Assembly: GCA_963843285.1 (NCBI GenBank)
Contig: CAWJJO010000020.1
Coordinates: 280,434 to 344,433, forward strand
Source: CAZDDB01 sp963843285
GTDB taxonomy: Bacteria; Acidobacteriota; HRBIN11; JAKEFK01
Direction of reading: 5' to 3'
Length of the DNA: 64,000 nucleotides
The notes beneath the pieces were generated by a model. That model was not told the DNA's origin and ran no database searches. It was given only the letters and a program-made list of their open reading frames with translations. The position numbers and the translations under genes are program-made. Positions 8,465 to 17,390 of this stretch are shown piece by piece. The first letter of the stretch is position 1. Each line of letters starts with the position of its first letter.

Positions 8465-11323
8465 CTAGAAGTCGTACTTTACACCAACTCTCGCTACACG
8501 GGGCGAGAGGATACTCTTGGGAACGAGAAACGCTGGTCCTGACAGCGTTTGCGCATCCAGCACGGTGTTGGCGTTGAATAGATTGAAGATGTCCAGGCTT
8601 ACCCCAAGTCTTCCTCTTTGGATATTGAACCGTTTTTCAAAACTGAGATCGAGTGTCGTTGTAAACGGCAACCTGGTAGATCCGACTTTTTCCGCAAAGA
8701 TTGTAATCGGTCCCTGGTTCAAAGTAGTGATTTGGATTTGGCGTGGAAACGGGACCCCGCTTTGAGCTCTGAAGAATCCACCGAAGACCATGTCCCATGG
8801 TCCGTTGTAACTTCCGGCAAGTTTGAAGATCACCGGTCGATCCCAGAAGCTCCTGCCATCCGCATTGATCAAGGAGTTCGGATCATTGAACAGGCCGCTT
8901 CCATTCCCGCCTGTATCGGCATTTCCACCTGGAACGAAGCTTCCACTTCCTTTTGCAAAGGCGTTCGCGCGTCCCAAGGTCAGACCGGTAATCATCTGCC
9001 ATTTGTTGGAAAACCTTTTGTTCACCTGAATCTCGACACCCCTGTAATCGGCAACCAGACCGTCAGGATTTGTTAGCACAAAATGATCCTGGCCGAACAC
9101 AGTTTGATTGAACACGGTAAATTGTCCGCCGTCATCGCCTGTCCCAAGAACTCCATCAGGTCCCGGATCGGTCACTACAACAGGTACATATGTGTCAAAC
9201 GGCACACCGGTATTGATATCTTCCTGCAGATCCGTATCTTTTCGATAGATGAAATTCACCGTCAGCAACATGTCGCGTGCAAGCTCTTTGTCCACACCGA
9301 TCGTGAACTCATCTGTTTTCGGACGCTTGAGATCAGGATCAACAAAACTGACCCCGGATTCGCCGGGGCCGAATGCGCCTCCGAATTGAGCCAGCAGGTC
9401 CCCTTGTTCTTCTCCGACTTCATATTCTCCATCACCATTCAAGTCCGACCAGAAAAAGACCTTTCCTCCAAGACCCGCAAAATTTTGGTAATCCGGAAAC
9501 CCGACACCCAGCTGGGCATAGTAGCGCGCATAGTTCGCCTTAATTGCCATTTTCCCGTCATTGAAGACGTCATAAATCAATCCTAAACGCGGAGCGATTG
9601 TCTTCCAATCGGGGATGTTCCTGACTTCATCGAAGGATCGCGCCTGCGAAAAGGTTCCGCCTGGACTGCTCTGAGCTGGAAGGATTCCTTCCGCAAAATT
9701 GATACGCATTCCGGCATTGATCGTGGCTTTTCCCAATCGGTAACTATCCTCCGCAAAGAAAGCATAGTCCCGCGTTCGGTCTTTTGTAGAGGCGGGTGTA
9801 TTCCAAATGAATACCAGCAGAGGCTGACCCTGGAAATCCTGCAACCACTGGTCAGCGTTTGCAGTCGCAGTTGTGTCATCGAAGCCATGCTGGATATCGT
9901 AACCAACTTTGATGTCATGTTTTCCGCCAAGCAAGTTATCAACGTAAAACGAAAGCGATCCGTTGATCTGCAGGCGTCTGCGAAGCTGATCAAAACCAAG
10001 GTAGGCCGCGTCAAGGAACTGATAGGTAGTCAGTTCCAGATGTGCGACATTATCGTTCTTAATAATGAGCGGAAAGGTCAAATGCACAAAACTGACACGG
10101 GTATCCAGAAGCACATTCGGCTTCAGCACGGAACTCCAGGTAGCCTGAAATACGTGAGAAACATCGTCCTCAATCCAGGTGGAATCCGGAGTTACAAATG
10201 CGCCTCCGAAATCTACTGCGCCGCGATCCGGTTTAAGGTACCAGTTGCCTCCCCACAATCCTGTAACCGTATTGTCCTGATTCGCCTGGAACGTTCCTTT
10301 CAACAAGGAGTATTGGATGTCGGTTCCTTCTGGAACAGGATAAAACGGGACGCCGCGATGAATGCGATGATCCCGGTAAGACCCAAAGAACCAGATCTTG
10401 TCTTTCTTGATGGGACCACCAACCTGAACACTCGCGTCAGAAAGATAATCAATCCGGCCAAACAAATCCTCCGTTTCAGGAGTCAGACCGAATGTCTGAA
10501 TCAGCTCATCTGTAAGGTTGTGTGATTGGAGCGCCTCATCTTCGTAAAGGAACTTTGCTCCCCCGTGAAGTTCATTTCCACCGCTCTTGGTGATAACATT
10601 AATAAAGACTCCCGGAACGGTGACTTCAGCTGAAGTGGCGCCTGTTGTTACCTGAACTTGTTCGAACGTATCGAAATCGAAATAGAAGTCGGTCGCGCCG
10701 ATTGCGGATGGATCGGTAACATTGACTCCATCCAGATTGAATTGATTTTGCTGCCAAGAGCCGCCTCGCGCTGAAAACAAGCTTTGTAAGCCGCTCTCGA
10801 TACCACCCACATTGATCTTATCCGTAATCACTGCAGGAGTTTGTTCCATCAAGCTCCAGATATCCCGGGAATTGGGTACTTCATCCAACATCTGCTCCGA
10901 ATAATTCGTGCCGACTGTTGTTTGCTTGATGTCAACGACCGGTGATTCGCCGGAGACCACCATTGCCGTTTCCATTGGAGTTACTTCGAGTGCGGCGTTT
11001 ACGGAAATTGTCGCGCCGACACGAACGGCGATGCCTTCCCGAACAAGCGAGCGAAACCCCTGCATCGTGAACTCAACCCGATAATCTCCGGGAGCCAGGT
11101 TCACAAAACGGTAGTAACCGTCCTTGTCAGTTTGCGTTGTCACCTGTCCCTGAATCAAAGCAGCGCTAGTTAGATTGACAGAAACCCCTGGGAGTCCGTT
11201 TGATTCGGGATCTGTCACAGTGCCGACGATTCCGCCTGTCTGTTGCTGAGCAAATGCAGATGTGGCAAGCATGAAAACCAGAAAGAGTGAAAGTCGAAAG
11301 CCGATTCTTGGATTGGATATCAC
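8465..11323 (-). CDS. TonB-dependent receptor with carboxypeptidase-like N-terminal domain
   Basis: A 952-residue outer-membrane protein of the acidobacterial TonB-dependent receptor type. It has a signal peptide ending at SAFAQQ, a carboxypeptidase regulatory-like domain (GGIVGTVTDPESNGLPGVSV), a plug domain with the phrase FNLDGVNVTDPS, and a long beta-barrel ending in VGVKYDF with terminal Phe. It should bind and import an unknown ligand, possibly an oligosaccharide. The frame opens at 11416, but a strong ribosome site (GGGAGGAAA at 11331-11339) precedes the GTG at 11323, which starts directly before the signal peptide. Confidence 0.92.
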   Translation of the reverse strand: MISNPRIGFRLSLFLVFMLATSAFAQQQTGGIVGTVTDPESNGLPGVSVNLTSAALIQGQVTTQTDKDGYYRFVNLAPGDYRVEFTMQGFRSLVREGIAVRVGATISVNAALEVTPMETAMVVSGESPVVDIKQTTVGTNYSEQMLDEVPNSRDIWSLMEQTPAVITDKINVGGIESGLQSLFSARGGSWQQNQFNLDGVNVTDPSAIGATDFYFDFDTFEQVQVTTGATSAEVTVPGVFINVITKSGGNELHGGAKFLYEDEALQSHNLTDELIQTFGLTPETEDLFGRIDYLSDASVQVGGPIKKDKIWFFGSYRDHRIHRGVPFYPVPEGTDIQYSLLKGTFQANQDNTVTGLWGGNWYLKPDRGAVDFGGAFVTPDSTWIEDDVSHVFQATWSSVLKPNVLLDTRVSFVHLTFPLIIKNDNVAHLELTTYQFLDAAYLGFDQLRRRLQINGSLSFYVDNLLGGKHDIKVGYDIQHGFDDTTATANADQWLQDFQGQPLLVFIWNTPASTKDRTRDYAFFAEDSYRLGKATINAGMRINFAEGILPAQSSPGGTFSQARSFDEVRNIPDWKTIAPRLGLIYDVFNDGKMAIKANYARYYAQLGVGFPDYQNFAGLGGKVFFWSDLNGDGEYEVGEEQGDLLAQFGGAFGPGESGVSFVDPDLKRPKTDEFTIGVDKELARDMLLTVNFIYRKDTDLQEDINTGVPFDTYVPVVVTDPGPDGVLGTGDDGGQFTVFNQTVFGQDHFVLTNPDGLVADYRGVEIQVNKRFSNKWQMITGLTLGRANAFAKGSGSFVPGGNADTGGNGSGLFNDPNSLINADGRSFWDRPVIFKLAGSYNGPWDMVFGGFFRAQSGVPFPRQIQITTLNQGPITIFAEKVGSTRLPFTTTLDLSFEKRFNIQRGRLGVSLDIFNLFNANTVLDAQTLSGPAFLVPKSILSPRVARVGVKYDF

Positions 11324-11576
11324 GAGATTCTTTCCTCCCGAAATCCCCGAACGCAGGGATTCGCAAGTAGAAAGCACGGTAGTGGTTTGAGCACGAAAAT
11401 GAGCCGAGAGCAACATAGAATGTTTTCAGTCGAAAACTTTTTTGCTAAAGCCCACCCGCAATCTGCAGGTTAGTTCTGATGGAGCCTCTGTGTCTTTTTG
11501 TCTGATCCTACAGTACCGATTCAGAATGTGCTTTTATCAGACGTCAGTATGCGGACTAGGATAGCACAAAACACGA

Positions 11577-14441
11577 ATGTCAAGCAAAGAAAACGAGCCA
11601 CTACCTAAGCCCTCAAGTTGTGGCATCATAAAGGTAGGACTAACTGCCGTGTCCAAATTGTTGCCACCCGCGTTCCTGGTTTTGCTTCTCAATAGCGCCT
11701 ACCTTGCGTCCTTCGCCGACCCCAGCGTGTTCTATATGGGGAATGTGCTTTTTCACCTGGCTATCGGAACTGCTTTGATCGTATCTTTTATGTTCTGGCT
11801 CCGCAGACAGTGGCCGGGATTGGTGCTTTTCGCCAGGATTGGCGCGGGGTTATTGATCGCGGGTGGAATCATTGGTGTAATCCTCATGTGGACAGGCACC
11901 TACCGGCCTTATCGTTGGGCCCTTTACTGGCATATCGGTCTCATGAGCGTGGGAACGTTATGCCTGGGTTTCGGGCTCTACAAACAATCTAGAGTCGTGC
12001 CGGCGCGAAGAATTGCTATGCTCCTCTTTTTCGGCGCGTTGTTGCTGCCTGTCGCTGTGCAATCGTATCAGCGCTTCCGGTCCACCGACAACTCACGAAT
12101 CGTGAATCCTGCATTCCCACCGGAAACAATGAATGAAGAAGGCGGCGGCGTGAACAGTCCGTTCTTCCCGTCTTCAGCAGAAACAACAAGCGGCAAAACG
12201 ATTCCTTCCACTTTTTTCATGACCTCGGAAAGTTGCAAGCGCTGCCACCCGGACATCTTCAACCAGTGGTTTTCATCCGCCCATCATTTTTCTTCCTTCA
12301 ATAATCAATGGTATCGAAAGTCCATCGAATACATGCAGGATGTAATCGGAACAAAACCTTCCAAATGGTGCGGAGGATGCCATGATCACGCTGTGCTTTT
12401 TAACGGCATGATGGACACTCCCATCAGGCAGATCCTGAATACACCTGAGGCTCAGGCGGGTCTGGCATGCACTTCATGCCACGCGATTGTCCATGTGAAA
12501 AGCAGTATGGGACAAGGTGATTTCGTGATGGAATATCCTGCCCTTCATGATCTTGCGGTAAGCGGAAATCCTTACATCCAGAAAGTGCATGATTTCCTGG
12601 TAAGAGTGGATCCTCAACCTCATAAAAAGGTTTTCATGAAGCCGTTTGTCCGAGGAAGCACTGCCCAGTTTTGTTCTGCATGTCACAAGGTGCATCTCGA
12701 TGTCGCAGTAAACAACTATCGCTGGTTCCGGGGATTTAACGATTATGACAACTGGCAAGCGAGTGGCGTATCCGGTCAAGGTGCCCGTTCCTTCTATTAT
12801 CCGCCGAAACCGCAAAAGTGCGCTGATTGTCATATGCCGCTCGTGAGGGCGAATGATCCTGCCGCCGACAATCAAGGAAACGTACATTCACACCGATTCC
12901 CCGGCGCCAACACAGCCCTTCCGTTCGTAAATCGGGATATGGAACAATTCCGCACAGTCGAGCAGTTCTTAAAAGACGGGAAAATAAGCGTTGACATTTT
13001 TGCGTACACAAAAGCGATCCCGCAAAAAACTGGTGTTGAACGTGCCCCTACCGGAACAGGACAATACTCAGAGGGTCCGGAACTTGCGAGTACATTTGCT
13101 GTCGGTGAGGAAGCCATGACGCACGGGACGGCTCCTGCGGTGATTGTAGAACCAGCAGAAGTGATCGGTCCGATCGATAAAATCAAACCGAGCGTGCGAC
13201 GCGGTGATACGATTCGTATGGAGGTCGTGGTTCGCACGCGAAAGGTCGGACACTTCTTCCCGGGCGGAACAGTGGATGCATTTGACGTATGGCTGGAATT
13301 GGAAGCGGTCGATAACAAGGGCCAAATCATATTCTGGAGCGGCAAAGCCGAAGATAAAGGCAAGGGAACGGTGGAAGCGGGAGCGCATTTCTATCGTTCG
13401 CTGCTGCTGGATGCTCACGGAAATCGGATCAATAAACGGAATGCATGGGCCGCGCGTTCCGTGACATACGTACGCTTGATTCCGCCCGGCGCTGCAGACA
13501 CAGCACATTTCCGGCTGCAGGTTCCAGAAAATTGCGGCGACCAGATCTACTTAAAAGCAAGGGTGAACTACAGAAAGTTTGCATGGTGGAATACAAACTG
13601 GGCTTTTGCAGGAATCCGGGATCCGCTGGACAAAGATCCTTCGGTTGCATCCGGATACGATGATGGAAGATGGATCTTCGCCGGCGATACTTCCAAGGTT
13701 TCCGGAAAACTGAAAGCGATCCCCGATCTGCCGATCATCGATATGGCAACTGCCTCGGCGACGTTAAATGTTGTTGACGCGAGTGCCATTTTGCCTGAAT
13801 TCAAAGTGAAGGCGGATCCATCCGACCGTGAACGGTGGAATGATTACGGTATCGGGTTGTTGTTGCAGGGAGATTTGAAAGGTGCCGAGCAAGCATTCCT
13901 GCAGGTTGTTGAAATCGATCCGAAATATGCAGACGGTTGGGTTAATATCGGTCGCGCCAGAATCCAGGAAGGTGATACCACGGGGGCACAGGAAGTCTTG
14001 AAGAAGGCGTTCGCGCTCGATCCGGAACTGGCCAAAACACACTTCTTTTACGCACTGACATTGAAAACGCAAGGACGATATGACGAAGCTTTGGAGCATC
14101 TGAGAAAGACCATCGAACAATATCCGCAAGACCGCGTGGTTCGAAATCAGCTGGGCCGCATCCTGTTTCTGCAACGCCGTTATCAAGAAGCTGTCTCTGA
14201 GTTTACGCACGCACTGCAGGTAGATCCGGAAGATTTACAAGCACACTACAATCTGATGCTCTGTTATCAGGGCCTGAAGAATACGGCAATGGCAGAGAAA
14301 GAGAAAAAGCTGTACCTGCGGTTCAAGGCGGATGAATCCTCCCAGACGATCACGGGACCGTATCGTCTTTTGAATGCCGAAGACAACAACGAGCGGCAAC
14401 CGATCCATGAACATTTTTCAATAGAGAATCCCGGTTCATGA
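11577..14441 (+). CDS. Membrane-anchored pentahaem cytochrome c with TPR domain
   Basis: A 954-residue protein joining three parts. Residues about 28 to 165 hold four or five membrane segments. Residues 220 to 420 hold five CxxCH haem sites (CKRCH 220, CGGCH 265, CTSCH 298, CSACH 366, CADCH 415), resembling cytochrome c-554 type domains. A beta-rich region follows, then TPR repeats from about 755 to 925. It is probably an electron-transfer protein facing the periplasm. No ribosome site precedes the ATG at 11577; a GTG at about 11650 after AGGTAGGA is an alternative start. Its stop overlaps the next gene's ATG (ATGA), so the two are coupled. Confidence 0.85.
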   Translation: MSSKENEPLPKPSSCGIIKVGLTAVSKLLPPAFLVLLLNSAYLASFADPSVFYMGNVLFHLAIGTALIVSFMFWLRRQWPGLVLFARIGAGLLIAGGIIGVILMWTGTYRPYRWALYWHIGLMSVGTLCLGFGLYKQSRVVPARRIAMLLFFGALLLPVAVQSYQRFRSTDNSRIVNPAFPPETMNEEGGGVNSPFFPSSAETTSGKTIPSTFFMTSESCKRCHPDIFNQWFSSAHHFSSFNNQWYRKSIEYMQDVIGTKPSKWCGGCHDHAVLFNGMMDTPIRQILNTPEAQAGLACTSCHAIVHVKSSMGQGDFVMEYPALHDLAVSGNPYIQKVHDFLVRVDPQPHKKVFMKPFVRGSTAQFCSACHKVHLDVAVNNYRWFRGFNDYDNWQASGVSGQGARSFYYPPKPQKCADCHMPLVRANDPAADNQGNVHSHRFPGANTALPFVNRDMEQFRTVEQFLKDGKISVDIFAYTKAIPQKTGVERAPTGTGQYSEGPELASTFAVGEEAMTHGTAPAVIVEPAEVIGPIDKIKPSVRRGDTIRMEVVVRTRKVGHFFPGGTVDAFDVWLELEAVDNKGQIIFWSGKAEDKGKGTVEAGAHFYRSLLLDAHGNRINKRNAWAARSVTYVRLIPPGAADTAHFRLQVPENCGDQIYLKARVNYRKFAWWNTNWAFAGIRDPLDKDPSVASGYDDGRWIFAGDTSKVSGKLKAIPDLPIIDMATASATLNVVDASAILPEFKVKADPSDRERWNDYGIGLLLQGDLKGAEQAFLQVVEIDPKYADGWVNIGRARIQEGDTTGAQEVLKKAFALDPELAKTHFFYALTLKTQGRYDEALEHLRKTIEQYPQDRVVRNQLGRILFLQRRYQEAVSEFTHALQVDPEDLQAHYNLMLCYQGLKNTAMAEKEKKLYLRFKADESSQTITGPYRLLNAEDNNERQPIHEHFSIENPGS

Positions 14442-16117
14442 AGTCATACTTCTTGCTGACTGCGCTGCTGCTCCTGGTTGTCTGCAAACAAGACACATCG
14501 AAGCAAACACCTGTGGCGGTGATTTCGAACTCTTCCGCATTCTCCGTTCAATTTACAAATATCACGCAAAAAGCGGGGATTCACTTTCTGCACAATCACG
14601 GCGGATTCGGAAAAAAGTACCTTCCTGAGTCTATGGGATCCGGATGCGCATTCCTGGATTACAACAATGATGGCCGGCAGGACATCTTGCTTGTCAATTC
14701 CAAAGATTGGCCCGATCACTACGGCAAGCCATCTTTTCCTGCTCTCTACAGAAACAACGGACACGGCACTTTTACCGATGTCACGCCCGAAGCCGGGCTT
14801 GCGACCGAAATGTATGGATTGGGAGTCGCGATTGCAGACTATGACAACGACGGAAATGACGACATCTACATCACCTGCCTCGAATCGGATCACCTGTTTC
14901 ACAACAACGGGAACGGGAGCTTTACAGATGTGACTCGACCGAGCGGGGTGGCCGACTCCGAATTTGGCACTAGCTCTACCTGGATCGATTACGACAAAGA
15001 CGGCAAGCTGGATCTCTACGTTAGCAACTATGTGAAATGGTCTCCGGAGAAAGATCTGTATTGCACACTAGATGGAGTCAACAAATCCTACTGCACTCCG
15101 GAATCCTATGAAGGCGCATCGCCGATCCTGTATCAAAATCGGGGAAACGGGATGTTTGAGAATGTGACCAAAACTGCGGGATTACACGATCCAACAAGCA
15201 AAGCGTTGGGTGTGGTGGAACTGGATTATGATCAGGATGGCTGGCCGGATCTTTTTGTGGCAAATGATACACAGCCGAACAAGCTCTATCGCAACAATCA
15301 AAATGGAACATTCACTGACAAGGGTGTGGTCGCCGGTGTAGCCTTTAGCGAAGCTGGTGTCGCGCGAGCCGGGATGGGTGTAGATGCCACTGACTATGAC
15401 GGTTCCGGTTACCCTTCCTTATTAGTAGGCAACTTTTCAAATGAGATGATCGGTCTTTATCACAATGAAGGCTCCGGACTCTTTATTGATGAAGCTCCCG
15501 CCACAATGGTGGGTCAGGCAAGTCTTTTGACTCTGACTTTTGGCGCGTTTTTTTTTGATTTCGATCTGGACGGCCATACGGATATCTTCACGGCCAACGG
15601 TCATGTTCATGATGATATCAATCGGGTCCAACAGCAGATTACCTACGCGGAACCGCCGCACCTGTTCCGCAACCTTGGCGCAAAAAAATTCGAAGAAGTG
15701 ACTCGCAAAGTAGGTCCGGATCTGTCGCGGCCTGTCGTAGCACGGGGGGCAGCGTTTGGAGATATCGATAACGACGGGGACCTGGATGTCCTGCTGTCCA
15801 TAAATGGCGGACCTGCATCACTATTCAGAAATGAAAACCTTCAGAAGAATCATTCCCTCACGTTGAAGATGATCGGCACAAAAAGCAATCGGGACGGAAT
15901 CGGAGCAAAGGTTGTCATCCATCTGCAGGATGGAAGCACGCAATGGCAGGCTGTAAAAGGCAGCTCCAGTTATTGTTCGCAAAGCCAGATGCCTCTCACC
16001 TTCGGTTTGGGCAATCAGCAGATGGTAAAGCTCGTAGAAGTCTACTGGCCCAGCGGCACCATCCAGAAACTGACAAATGTAAAGGCCGATCAAATCCTAA
16101 CAGTTAAGGAAATGTAG
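14438..16117 (+). CDS. CRTAC1-type FG-GAP/ASPIC-UnbV secreted protein (copy a)
   Basis: A 559-residue exported protein built from calcium-binding FG-GAP/VCBS repeats and a C-terminal ASPIC/UnbV domain. Repeats with DxDxDG loops include DYNNDGRQDILLVNS, DYDNDGNDDIYIT, DYDKDGKLDLYVSNY, DFDLDGHTDIFTANGH and DIDNDGDLDVLLSI. The UnbV region runs from RDGIGAKVVI to VYWPSGTIQKL. The N-terminus is a hydrophobic signal sequence ending in Cys-Lys, perhaps a lipoprotein. The molecular function of the family is not established. It is coupled to the pentahaem cytochrome and ends inside a perfect palindrome shared with the convergent gene. Confidence 0.9.
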   Translation: MKSYFLLTALLLLVVCKQDTSKQTPVAVISNSSAFSVQFTNITQKAGIHFLHNHGGFGKKYLPESMGSGCAFLDYNNDGRQDILLVNSKDWPDHYGKPSFPALYRNNGHGTFTDVTPEAGLATEMYGLGVAIADYDNDGNDDIYITCLESDHLFHNNGNGSFTDVTRPSGVADSEFGTSSTWIDYDKDGKLDLYVSNYVKWSPEKDLYCTLDGVNKSYCTPESYEGASPILYQNRGNGMFENVTKTAGLHDPTSKALGVVELDYDQDGWPDLFVANDTQPNKLYRNNQNGTFTDKGVVAGVAFSEAGVARAGMGVDATDYDGSGYPSLLVGNFSNEMIGLYHNEGSGLFIDEAPATMVGQASLLTLTFGAFFFDFDLDGHTDIFTANGHVHDDINRVQQQITYAEPPHLFRNLGAKKFEEVTRKVGPDLSRPVVARGAAFGDIDNDGDLDVLLSINGGPASLFRNENLQKNHSLTLKMIGTKSNRDGIGAKVVIHLQDGSTQWQAVKGSSSYCSQSQMPLTFGLGNQQMVKLVEVYWPSGTIQKLTNVKADQILTVKEM

Positions 16118-16193
16118 TAGGGGCGACCCTTGTGGGCGCCCTCAAGAAATGGCCATTTTCCAGGGCGGGCGACCACAAGGGTCGCCCCTACTA
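16115..16193. repeat. Perfect palindromic repeat, family B, between convergent genes
   Basis: Arm TAGTAGGGGCGACCCTTGTG(G) at 16115-16135 is exactly complementary to the arm at 16173-16193, giving a 21+21 inverted repeat with a 37-base centre. The TAG stop codons of both converging genes lie in the ends of the arms. It can form a strong hairpin in either transcript and may serve as a bidirectional terminator. A relative lies at 31760-31835. Confidence 0.9.
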
Positions 16194-17390
16194 TTTTTCT
16201 TGTTCTGCCAATGCTAATGCTTGCTGAGCCCTTGTGTGTTGCGGATCTTTCTGAATCGCCAGCTTCAAATTTTCAATCGCTTCCGGCCACCGTGAAAGTT
16301 TGAAATAAGCAACACCAAGGTTGTAATAGGCTTCAGCAAAGTCCGGTTTCCAGTGAACCGAATTTTGAAAAGCCTCGATCGCTTCCGGGTAGCGTCCCAT
16401 TTTCCCGTAGGCAATTCCGAGATTGTAGTAATTCAGGTATCCTGGATTCATCGCGATCGACCGCTTGTGATACACGAGTGCTTCTTCCCATCGTCCCAGA
16501 CCCTGCAACGCTGCGCCGAGATTATCGCAAGCATCCGCATCTTCACGGAGTCGTAACGCAGTTTGAAATTCGCGTAAAGCCAACAGATATAAACCTGCAT
16601 CCATATAAGTGCGTCCGCGAGTGCGATACCAGAATGAGCTTTCGCCTTCTGATACAAGCGCCGCATAAATGGGATCGATCAACGCGGTCTTTTCCGGCAA
16701 TTCCCGGATCCTTGCAAGCGCCCGCGTAGCGTTCGACGGATCATGCAAGCGACGGTAGATGATCGCGAGAAGACTGTACGCCTCGGCCTGACTGGGATTC
16801 AACCTGGTTGCTGTTTCAGCAAAGTCTCCAGCCGACTGAATCGAACCTCGGGACATGGCAATCTGCGCCAACCCGACATAAGCGTCCGCCGAATTCGCAT
16901 CCCGTTGAAGGGCCAAACGGAAATGCCGCTCCGATTCATCCAATTTTCCAGCATCAAACAGAGCTCTTGCATGACGGATTTGCTGGGGAACATAACCCGG
17001 GTTCAAGGTCTCTGCTTGTTGAAACCAATTGAATGCTTCCGGTGATCCGATATCTTCCAGTGCAATCGAGCAATAATAGGGCCAGCGAAACTCTTTGGGA
17101 TCCAGGTTCGCCGCCTTCCGATAACAGGGGATGGATTCTTCCTTCAAGCCATGCACATCCAGGGTCATTCCAAGCTTGCCCCAGGCCGCTGCTGATTTCG
17201 GATTTTCGTCCGCTTCCCCCTGCAAACGCCGGATCTTTTCTGCAACCTGCGGCTCCATTCCATCCAGCCGGACCGCCGGTGCGGAACTTCGATTTTCTAC
17301 TACACTATTAGAAGTTCGACGATCGCCGAAGTAGAAGAGCGCGAGAATCACGGCAAGCAGTGCTATGCCGGAATTCCATTTACTTGCCAT
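16191..17390 (-). CDS. TPR protein (copy b) of the CRTAC1 operon
   Basis: A 399-residue exported protein made almost wholly of TPR repeats, with one N-terminal hydrophobic segment (GIALLAVILALFYFG). Typical TPR signatures are WGKLGMTLDVHG, AYVGLAQIAMSRG, YYNLGIAYGKMGRYPEAIEAF and YYNLGVAYFKLSRWPEAIENL. It should be a protein-protein scaffold in the periplasm. It aligns along its length with the split TPR copy at 22471-23851, including the linker after RELPEKTAL. It is last in the minus-strand operon, overlapping the CRTAC1 gene upstream by 11 bases. Confidence 0.88.
   Translation of the reverse strand: MASKWNSGIALLAVILALFYFGDRRTSNSVVENRSSAPAVRLDGMEPQVAEKIRRLQGEADENPKSAAAWGKLGMTLDVHGLKEESIPCYRKAANLDPKEFRWPYYCSIALEDIGSPEAFNWFQQAETLNPGYVPQQIRHARALFDAGKLDESERHFRLALQRDANSADAYVGLAQIAMSRGSIQSAGDFAETATRLNPSQAEAYSLLAIIYRRLHDPSNATRALARIRELPEKTALIDPIYAALVSEGESSFWYRTRGRTYMDAGLYLLALREFQTALRLREDADACDNLGAALQGLGRWEEALVYHKRSIAMNPGYLNYYNLGIAYGKMGRYPEAIEAFQNSVHWKPDFAEAYYNLGVAYFKLSRWPEAIENLKLAIQKDPQHTRAQQALALAEQEK

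Noticed and set aside
9887..10525. A 212-residue plus-strand frame inside the TonB receptor gene
   Set aside because: It is antisense to a well-defined beta-barrel coding region and has no recognisable domain.
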